Below are positions 1 to 5,146 of a stretch of DNA of 5,146 nucleotides, in pieces. This DNA is from Rhodobacteraceae bacterium UBA996 (GTDB lineage Bacteria; Pseudomonadota; Alphaproteobacteria; Rhodobacterales; Rhodobacteraceae), in the NCBI GenBank assembly GCA_002291955.1, contig DBBA01000025.1:1-5146 (forward strand), written 5' to 3'. The stretch's first letter is position 1; every line of letters begins with the position of its first letter. The notes below the pieces were generated by a model, which ran no database searches, was not told where the DNA came from, and was given only the letters and a program-made list of their open reading frames with translations. The position numbers and the translations under genes were made by a program.

Positions 1-618
1 GCGTTCGTCGAGCTCGCCCGTTCGCGGGGGATCGCGCTGGTCCTGGACGAGACCTATCGCGATTTCGATTCGCGCCCCGGTGCCCCGCATGACCTGTTCG
101 CGGATCCCCACTGGGACGACACTCTGATCCACCTCTATTCCTTTTCCAAGGCGTTCCGGCTGACCGGGCACCGGGTGGGGGCGATGCTGGCGGCGCCCGC
201 GTTCCTGGCGCAGGTGGAGAAGTACCTCGACACCGTCACGATCTGCCCGAACGGGATCGGGCAACGGGCGGCGCTGTGGGGTCTGCGCAACCTGGGCCCG
301 TGGGTGGCAAGCGAGCGGGCCGAGATCCTGGACCGGCGCGCGGCGATGGCCGGGGCGGTGGCGGGACTGCCGGGGTGGCGCCTGCGGGGGTGCGGCGCGT
401 ATTTCGCCTGGATCGAGCATCCGTACGACCTGACCGCGCCCGCGCTGGCCCGGCGGCTGGTGGCCGAGGCGGGGGTGCTGATGTTGCCCGGACCCATGTT
501 CCGCCCCGCGACCGGCGAGGGATCGGGTGGCGCGCGCGAGTTGCGCATCGCCTTTGCCAATGTGGACCGGGCGGGGATCGGCGAACTTGCCAGGCGGCTG
601 GCGGGCTGGCGGCCCTGA
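1..618 (+). CDS. Class I/II PLP-dependent aminotransferase, C-terminal part (5' end outside window)
   Basis: The frame is open from the first base to the TGA at 616-618, giving 205 residues, roughly the C-terminal half of a family that is usually about 380-400 residues. Hallmarks of fold-type I aminotransferases appear in the right order. LVLDETYRDF carries the Asp (residue 16 of the fragment) that pairs with the pyridine nitrogen of PLP, and a Tyr at 19. SFSKAFRLTGHRVG holds the Schiff-base Lys (residue 50, bases 148-150) and the phosphate-binding Arg 58. Near the end, ELRIAFANV contains the Arg (residue 182) that normally binds the substrate carboxylate. The enzyme should be cytosolic and transfer amino groups between an amino acid and a 2-oxo acid. 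The amino-acid substrate cannot be read from this half. It lies 88 bases upstream of the chaperone gene on the same strand. There is no sign of disruption inside the fragment. Confidence 0.92.
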   Translation, partial: AFVELARSRGIALVLDETYRDFDSRPGAPHDLFADPHWDDTLIHLYSFSKAFRLTGHRVGAMLAAPAFLAQVEKYLDTVTICPNGIGQRAALWGLRNLGPWVASERAEILDRRAAMAGAVAGLPGWRLRGCGAYFAWIEHPYDLTAPALARRLVAEAGVLMLPGPMFRPATGEGSGGARELRIAFANVDRAGIGELARRLAGWRP

Positions 619-646
619 GCGCCTGCGCGGCGGCCGTGCTATCGCC

Positions 647-675
647 TTGTCGTGCCGGGGCAACGCCGGTATTCA
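647..675 (+). promoter_or_regulatory. Possible sigma70-type promoter for the chaperone-trpE unit
   Basis: TTGTCG at 647-652 resembles a -35 box (4 of 6 bases match TTGACA). After a 17-base spacer, TATTCA at 670-675 could be a weak -10 box (3 of 6 match TATAAT). A transcript would start near 682, about 25 bases before the ATG. The -10 match is poor, though alphaproteobacterial -10 boxes are often loose, and a local AT-rich dip in very GC-rich DNA is compatible with a promoter. The alternative is that the chaperone gene is read through from the aminotransferase gene. Confidence 0.3.
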
Positions 676-693
676 GCCGCGACGCGGGTGAAC

Positions 694-699
694 GGGAGG
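694..699 (+). promoter_or_regulatory. Shine-Dalgarno site of the chaperone gene
   Basis: GGGAGG lies 7 bases before the ATG at 707, a near-ideal match and distance. A TGA in the same frame at 689-691 rules out any start further upstream, so the ATG at 707 is well fixed. This is the only strong ribosome-binding site visible for the two-gene unit, because trpE lacks one. Confidence 0.8.
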
Positions 700-706
700 C
701 AGGCGG

Positions 707-2557
707 ATGGCACGGGCGAAGGGTCAGGCGGGCAAGGCGGTCGTCTGGGTTCTGCTGGGCCTTCTGATCCTGGGCCTGGCCGGGTTCGGCGCGACCAGCT
801 TCTCGGGCAGCCTGCGGGCGGTGGGCGAGGTGGGAGATACCGAGATCACCGTCAACGCCTATGCCCGGGCCGTGCAGCAGGACCTGCGCACCGTGCAGGA
901 ACAGACCGGCCAGGCGCTGACCTTTGCCCAGGCGCAGGCGCTGGGGCTGGACCGGGCGGTGCTGCAACGGCTGGTCTCCACCGCCGCGATGGACAACGAG
1001 GCCGCGCGGATCGGCCTGTCGGCGGGTGATGCGGCGATCCGCGACCGCATCCTGGATATGCCGGCGTTCCGCGGGATCGATGGCAGCTTCGACCGCGAGG
1101 CCTATGAATTCGCGCTGCAGAACGCGCGCCTGAGCGTGACCGAGTTCGAGACCGACGTGCGGCGCGAGGTGGCGCGGAGGCTGTTGCAGGGCGGGGTCGC
1201 GGGCGCCGTGACCATGCCCCCGGCGGGCGTGGACCCGGTGCTGACCTGGCTGGCCGAGCAGCGCAGCTTCAGTTCCGCCACGATCACCGAGGCGCAGCTG
1301 CCCGAACCCCTGCCCGCGCCGACCGACGCCGAGTTGCGCGCGTTCCATCAGGCCGAGGCCGCGCGCTTCACCCTGCCCGAGGCGCGCACGATCACCTGGG
1401 CCGCGCTTCTGCCCGAGAACGTGATGGCGGATGTCTTCATCCCCGAGGATCGCCTGCGCGAGGCCTACGAGCGGCGCATCAGCGAATTCGTGCGGCCCGA
1501 GCGGCGGCTGGTGGAACGCCTGGTGTTCCCCTCGCAGGCCGAGGCGGAGGCGGCGCGGGCGCGGCTGGATGCGGGCGAGGCCGATTTCAACGCGCTGGTC
1601 GAGGGGCGCGGCCTGTCGCTTCTGGACGTGGACATGGGCGATGTGACCGCGGCCGAGATCGGGCGCGGCGGGGATGCGGTCTTTGCCCTGGCCGAGCCTG
1701 GCGTGGTCGGGCCGGTGGAATCGGACCTGGGGCCTGCGCTGTTCCGGGTGAACGCGATCCTGGCGCCCGTGGAGACCCCGTTCGAGGACGTGGCGCCGAT
1801 GCTGCTCGAGGAAGCCAGCGCCGACGCGGCGCGGCGGCTGGTGGCCGACCGGCGCGAGGATCTGGACGATCTGCTGGCCGGGGGCGCGACGCTGGAGGAA
1901 CTGGCCGAGACCGAGGGGCTGACACTGGGCGCGATGGACTGGCGCCCGGGCGATAGCGAGGGGATGGCGGCCTACGAGGCGTTCCGCACAGCTGCCGCGG
2001 CGGTGACGGCAGAGGATTTCCCCGAGCTGATGGAGCTCGAGGATGGCGGACTGTTCGCGCTGCGGCTGGACGGGACGGTGCCGCCCGCGCTGCAGCCCTT
2101 CGAGGAGGTCGAGGCGTCGGTGCGCGAGGCGTTCGTGGCCGACCGGCTGGCACGCGCGCTGCGCGCCGAGGCCGACCGGCTGGCGGGCCGCCTGTCCGAA
2201 GGGATGACAATGGCGGGCCTGGGGCTGACCGTGCGGCCCGGCGCCGCGGTGACGCGGGACGAACGGATGCCCGAACTGCCCGCCGGAGCCGTGGCGGCGG
2301 CGTTCGGGATGGACCTGGGCGAGGTGCGCGTGGTGGCCGATGACGCGGGCCAGGTAGCGATCCTGCGGCTGGATGCGATCCTGCCGCCCGACCGCACGGT
2401 GCCCGAGACGGCGCAACTGGCCGACGTGATCGGGCAGGAACTGTCGCGGTCCCTGGCCGAGGACGTGCTGACCGCGTTCGTCCGCGCACTGGAGGCGGAG
2501 GCGGGCATCCGCCTGGACCAGCAGGCGATCAATTCCGTGAACGCCCAGTTCAACTGA
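707..2557 (+). CDS. ppiD: PpiD/SurA-type membrane-anchored periplasmic chaperone (parvulin-like PPIase)
   Basis: This 616-residue protein has the PpiD layout. A short basic N-terminus is followed by one hydrophobic segment at about residues 10-29 (AVVWVLLGLLILGLAGF) with no lipobox Cys, so it is a signal anchor with the rest in the periplasm. Residues about 35-160 form a SurA_N-like chaperone domain (VGDTEITVNAYARAV, later MPAFRGIDGSFDREAYEFAL). A parvulin-like domain spans about 262-361, and a long C-terminal region contains two further parvulin-like half units (about 404-468 and 505-569). The family assists folding of exported proteins near the Sec translocon. Both parvulin signature histidines appear to be missing: the usual SHILV strand reads ERLVF, and the usual FGxH reads LGPALF. 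The protein is therefore more likely a chaperone than an active prolyl isomerase. The length is typical for PpiD (about 620). The stop overlaps the trpE start. The alternative is a more distant SurA-N protein rather than a strict PpiD orthologue. Confidence 0.9.
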   Translation: MARAKGQAGKAVVWVLLGLLILGLAGFGATSFSGSLRAVGEVGDTEITVNAYARAVQQDLRTVQEQTGQALTFAQAQALGLDRAVLQRLVSTAAMDNEAARIGLSAGDAAIRDRILDMPAFRGIDGSFDREAYEFALQNARLSVTEFETDVRREVARRLLQGGVAGAVTMPPAGVDPVLTWLAEQRSFSSATITEAQLPEPLPAPTDAELRAFHQAEAARFTLPEARTITWAALLPENVMADVFIPEDRLREAYERRISEFVRPERRLVERLVFPSQAEAEAARARLDAGEADFNALVEGRGLSLLDVDMGDVTAAEIGRGGDAVFALAEPGVVGPVESDLGPALFRVNAILAPVETPFEDVAPMLLEEASADAARRLVADRREDLDDLLAGGATLEELAETEGLTLGAMDWRPGDSEGMAAYEAFRTAAAAVTAEDFPELMELEDGGLFALRLDGTVPPALQPFEEVEASVREAFVADRLARALRAEADRLAGRLSEGMTMAGLGLTVRPGAAVTRDERMPELPAGAVAAAFGMDLGEVRVVADDAGQVAILRLDAILPPDRTVPETAQLADVIGQELSRSLAEDVLTAFVRALEAEAGIRLDQQAINSVNAQFN

Positions 2558-2559
2558 TG
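2555..2559 (+). promoter_or_regulatory. TGATG stop-start overlap coupling the chaperone gene to trpE
   Basis: The TGA of the chaperone gene (2555-2557) shares its final A with the ATG of trpE (2557-2559). The 20 bases before the ATG contain no GGAG-like sequence, so trpE is probably translated by ribosomes that terminate on the chaperone gene and reinitiate. The overlap is seen directly. Coupling is inferred from this well-known arrangement. Confidence 0.85.
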
Positions 2560-4074
2560 ACCGCGCTGTTTCCCGACTATGCCGCCTTCGAGGCGGCGCA
2601 TGCGGCAGGCCGGTCGCAGGTCGTCTATGCGCGGCTGGCGGCCGACCTGGACACCGCCGTGTCCCTGATGCTGAAGCTGACCGGCGCGCGGGCCGACACG
2701 TTCCTCTTGGAAAGCGTGACCGGCGGCGAGGTGCGGGGGCGCTACTCGATCATCGGGATGAAGCCCGACCTGATCTGGGAATGTCGCGGGACGGCTGCGC
2801 GGGTGAACCGGATGGCGCGGTTCGATCCCGACGCCTGGGTGGCGGTGCCCGAGGCGCCGCTCGACAGTCTGCGCGGGCTGCTGGCCGAGTGCCGGATCGA
2901 CCTGCCGGACGGGTTGCCTGCGGCCAGTGCGGGGCTGTTCGGCTATCTGGGCTACGACATGATCCGGCTGGTGGAAACGCGGCTGGGCCCGCCCAAGGCC
3001 GACCCCATCGGCGTGCCCGATGCGCGGCTGATGCGGCCGTCCGTCGTCGCCGTGCTGGACGGCGTGAAGGGCGAGGTCACGGTTGTCTCGCCCGCCTGGG
3101 CCGGGACGGGGCTGACGGCGCGCGCGGCCTATGCGCAGGCAGCCGAGCGGGTGATGGACGCGGTGCGCGATCTGGAACGCACACCTGCCGACATGGGCCG
3201 CGAGATGGGCGAGGCCGCGCCCCTGCCCCCGGCCGTGTCGAACTTTGCCCATGCCGACTATCTGGCGGCGGTGGAACGCGCCAAGGACTACATCCGCGCG
3301 GGCGACATCTTTCAGGTGGTGCCGAGCCAGCGCTGGCGCCAGCCGTTCCCGCTGCCGCCCTTTGCACTGTATCGGTCCTTGCGCCGCACCAACCCCTCGC
3401 CCTTCATGTTCTTCTTCGACATGGGCGGGTTCCAGATCGTCGGCGCATCGCCCGAGATCCTGGTGCGGGTGTTCGGCGGGCAGGTCACGATCCGGCCCAT
3501 CGCGGGCACCCGCAAGCGCGGCACGACGCCCGAGGAGGACCGCGCGCTGGAGGCCGACCTGCTGGCCGACCCCAAGGAGCGGGCCGAGCACCTGATGCTG
3601 CTGGACCTTGGTCGCAACGACGTGGGCCGGGTGGCGCGGATCGGCACTGTGCGCCCGACCGAGCAGTTCACCGTGGAACGCTACAGCCACGTCATGCACA
3701 TCGTGTCGAACGTGGTGGGCGAGTTGCGCGACGGCGAGGATGCGCTGTCGGCCCTGCTGGCGGGCCTGCCCGCGGGGACCGTGTCAGGCGCGCCAAAGGT
3801 CCGCGCGATGGAGATCATCGACGAGCTGGAGCCCGAGAAGCGCGGCATCTACGGCGGTGGCGTGGGCTATTTCAGCGCGGGCGGCGACATGGACATGTGC
3901 ATCGCCTTGCGCACCGGCGTGCTCAAGGACGGGAACCTGTACATGCAGGCGGGCGGCGGGGTCGTCTTTGACAGCGACCCGGAGGCCGAGTTCCAGGAGA
4001 CGGTGAACAAGGCCCGCGCCATCGCCCGTGCGGTCGAGGATGCGGGCCTGTTCGCGGGCCGCGGCAACCGCTGA
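2557..4074 (+). CDS. trpE: Anthranilate synthase component I (TrpE)
   Basis: The 505-residue cytosolic enzyme converts chorismate to anthranilate, the first committed step of tryptophan synthesis, using ammonia supplied by the glutaminase partner TrpG. The N-terminal domain carries the LLES motif (residues 50-53) followed by VTGGEVRGRYSIIG, part of the tryptophan feedback site in characterised TrpE enzymes. The chorismate-binding domain (about 235-490) is intact: NPSPFMFFFD (279-288), PIAGTRKRG (314-322), ERAEHLMLLDLGRND (341-355), VMHIVSNVVGEL (379-390) with the catalytic-type His 381, GTVSGAPKVRAMEIIDELEP (407-426), and an ExxE pair at 478/481 expected to bind Mg2+. The length is standard and no key residue is missing, so it should be active and feedback-inhibited. 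No TrpG domain is fused and no trpG is adjacent. It starts inside the chaperone stop codon with no ribosome-binding site of its own. PabB is an unlikely alternative given the LLES motif and overall sequence. Confidence 0.97.
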   Translation: MTALFPDYAAFEAAHAAGRSQVVYARLAADLDTAVSLMLKLTGARADTFLLESVTGGEVRGRYSIIGMKPDLIWECRGTAARVNRMARFDPDAWVAVPEAPLDSLRGLLAECRIDLPDGLPAASAGLFGYLGYDMIRLVETRLGPPKADPIGVPDARLMRPSVVAVLDGVKGEVTVVSPAWAGTGLTARAAYAQAAERVMDAVRDLERTPADMGREMGEAAPLPPAVSNFAHADYLAAVERAKDYIRAGDIFQVVPSQRWRQPFPLPPFALYRSLRRTNPSPFMFFFDMGGFQIVGASPEILVRVFGGQVTIRPIAGTRKRGTTPEEDRALEADLLADPKERAEHLMLLDLGRNDVGRVARIGTVRPTEQFTVERYSHVMHIVSNVVGELRDGEDALSALLAGLPAGTVSGAPKVRAMEIIDELEPEKRGIYGGGVGYFSAGGDMDMCIALRTGVLKDGNLYMQAGGGVVFDSDPEAEFQETVNKARAIARAVEDAGLFAGRGNR

Positions 4075-4092
4075 GGGGCGCGGCGCAGCCTC

Positions 4093-5146
4093 CTATTCGG
4101 CGCGGTCCAGCGCGGCCGACAACGGGCCCATCGTGATGACGGCCTGCCGCGTTCCCAGTGCCCAGGCGGCCAGTTGGGCCAGCGTCGCGTCGGTCAGGGG
4201 GGCGGTCAGGATCGCCCGCCCCTCCTGCCCGGCGCGCAGCGCGCCGGCATCCAGTGCGCGGGACATCGCGCCCGGGTCGGCCGGGTCAAGCGCGCGCAGG
4301 ACCAGCCCGTTCGGCACGCCTTCGCGCGCGGCGAGCTTCTGCCCGGCGTTGAATCCCTGGGACGCGGTCAGGAACCCGTGCCCGCTGCGCGCCAGCTCGG
4401 CCACGACCTGCGCCATCGCCTCGCGCCGGGATTGCAGCGCGCCGTCGGTGCCGTCCACCAGCGCCACGGTCTGGGGCAGCGCGGCGCGATAGACCTCGAG
4501 CGCGACGGCCACGTCCTGCGCGCTTGCCTCCTCGGGCAGGCGGACCAGCATCGCCGCCTCGGCCCCGGCGGCGCGGTACGCGGCCAGCGCCTGCGCCGCA
4601 TCCGCGCGCGCGGGGTCGAGGGCGACGGTCAGCGGGAACGGGAACCCGGCCAGCCGCGACGGGTCCGGGCGCGGTCCGTCCGGCGTTTCGGTCAATACGA
4701 TGGACAGGACCGGCCGCGCGTCGGGGTTGGCGAAGGCAATGGCGTGGTCATCGATGGCAACCCCGGTGGGCGCGGCGTCTGCCGCCGCATCCGGTGCCGT
4801 GTCGGGACCGGACCCGGTCGCCGGGGCGGGAACGCGCTGGCCAGGCATGACCGAGGCGCGCTGACCAGGCAGCGCATCTGCGGGGTCGGCGTCCGCTGTC
4901 GCCTGACCAGTTGCGTCGGGTGCGGCGTCAGGTGCGGCGGGTTCTGGCACCATCGGGTCGGACGGGACAGTCTCGGCCGTCACGGGCGGACGGTTGATGC
5001 GCACCTGGGGAGCGGGTTGTGGCGGGGTCGCGGCCTGCGCCACGGGGACATCCGGGGCCGGAGTGGCGGCGGGGTCCTGCGCGGCCGCCGTGTCGGGTGG
5101 CGTGTCGGGTGGCGTGACGGGTGCCGGGGCGGGGGCGGGCGCCGGG
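4093..5146 (-). CDS. Divergent polysaccharide deacetylase-like protein (YibQ/DUF610 type), N-terminus outside window
   Basis: This minus-strand gene ends at TAG (complement of 4093-4095) and stays open to the right edge, giving 350 visible residues. No ATG occurs in the outermost 100 bases. A GTG at 5041-5043 is probably an internal Val, because the Pro/Ala-rich coding pattern continues past it. The first ~143 residues are a low-complexity Ala/Pro/Asp linker containing VRINRPPVT. The globular part (bases about 4096-4716) begins ARPVLSIVL and continues GFPFPLTVALDP, AYRAAGAEAAMLVRLP, GHGFLTASQGFN and AREGVPNGLVLRALD. This matches in order the fold of the divergent deacetylase family found in many Rhodobacterales. 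Metal-binding and catalytic-type residues look lost: the usual IDD after the first strand reads LTE, and the NHMGS region reads DGTDG. An envelope location is likely, but the signal or anchor lies outside the window. The biological role is unknown. It converges on trpE with an 18-base gap and no clear terminator. Confidence 0.8.
   Translation of the reverse strand, partial: PAPAPAPAPVTPPDTPPDTAAAQDPAATPAPDVPVAQAATPPQPAPQVRINRPPVTAETVPSDPMVPEPAAPDAAPDATGQATADADPADALPGQRASVMPGQRVPAPATGSGPDTAPDAAADAAPTGVAIDDHAIAFANPDARPVLSIVLTETPDGPRPDPSRLAGFPFPLTVALDPARADAAQALAAYRAAGAEAAMLVRLPEEASAQDVAVALEVYRAALPQTVALVDGTDGALQSRREAMAQVVAELARSGHGFLTASQGFNAGQKLAAREGVPNGLVLRALDPADPGAMSRALDAGALRAGQEGRAILTAPLTDATLAQLAAWALGTRQAVITMGPLSAALDRAE
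5090..5125. repeat. 12-base tandem repeat inside the deacetylase-like linker
   Basis: GTGTCGGGTGGC occurs at 5090-5101 and again identically at 5102-5113. A third, degenerate copy (GTGACGGGTGCC, two mismatches) follows at 5114-5125. The 12-base period is four codons, and on the coding minus strand the exact copies encode PPDT units within the Pro/Ala linker. It is a small in-frame repeat that could vary in copy number between strains without breaking the gene. Confidence 0.8.

Noticed and set aside
629..650. Weak hairpin GGCG / CGCC followed by TTGT after the aminotransferase stop
   Set aside because: A 4-base stem with a 10-base loop and no real T tract is too weak to call a terminator.
236..2416. 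Very long open frame (726 codons) on the minus strand opposite the aminotransferase and chaperone genes
   Set aside because: It is antisense to two genes with clear family motifs. Its product is rich in His, Arg, Gln and Gly with no recognisable domain, the usual mirror of GC-rich codons with a G/C third position.
1972..3699. Long open frame (575 codons) on the minus strand opposite the chaperone end and trpE
   Set aside because: Same antisense shadow effect. It crosses the boundary between two well-supported genes and has no domain-like sequence.
4058..4084. Inverted repeat GCCGCG / CGCGGC around the trpE stop codon as a possible terminator
   Set aside because: The stem is only 6 base pairs with a 15-base loop and no following T run. 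Such repeats are expected by chance in DNA this GC-rich.
4028..4492. Plus-strand open frame overlapping the end of trpE and the deacetylase-like gene
   Set aside because: Its product is Ser/Ala/Arg low-complexity, while the minus strand here encodes a protein with family-like motifs. The TrpE frame covers its start.
5041..5043. GTG as the start codon of the minus-strand deacetylase-like gene
   Set aside because: The same Pro/Ala/Asp-rich coding pattern continues open to the window edge, and a start here would leave the protein without any export signal. The true start probably lies beyond the window.

Overview
The window looks like ordinary chromosomal housekeeping DNA from a high-GC alphaproteobacterium, most likely in the Rhodobacterales (Roseobacter/Paracoccus/Rhodobacter relatives). 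This placement is inference. It rests on the very high GC with G/C-ending codons, the style of the TrpE protein, a PpiD-type chaperone gene running directly into trpE, and a neighbouring divergent polysaccharide-deacetylase-like protein with a long Ala/Pro/Asp linker.

Layout, left to right: (1) the C-terminal half of a PLP-dependent class I/II aminotransferase, plus strand, cut by the left edge; (2) an 88-base gap with a strong Shine-Dalgarno site and a possible sigma70-type promoter; (3) a complete membrane-anchored PpiD/SurA-type periplasmic chaperone, plus strand; (4) a complete trpE (anthranilate synthase component I), plus strand, whose ATG shares one base with the chaperone stop (TGATG); (5) an 18-base gap; (6) a convergent minus-strand gene for a divergent polysaccharide deacetylase (YibQ/DUF610-like), whose N-terminus lies beyond the right edge. 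There is no gene-free stretch longer than 88 bases. I see no RNA gene, mobile element, CRISPR array or integration site.

The chaperone and trpE almost certainly form one transcription and translation unit, although their functions (folding of exported proteins; the first step of tryptophan synthesis) have no obvious link. No glutaminase gene (trpG), tryptophan leader peptide or attenuator is visible next to trpE, so the rest of the trp pathway must be encoded elsewhere. The deacetylase-like gene is transcribed towards trpE and is a separate unit.

I found no convincing undescribed system. The points most worth a second look are the loss of both signature histidines in the chaperone's parvulin domain together with a threefold internal repeat, the loss of catalytic-type residues in the deacetylase-like protein, and the expression of trpE by coupling without a recognisable ribosome-binding site.
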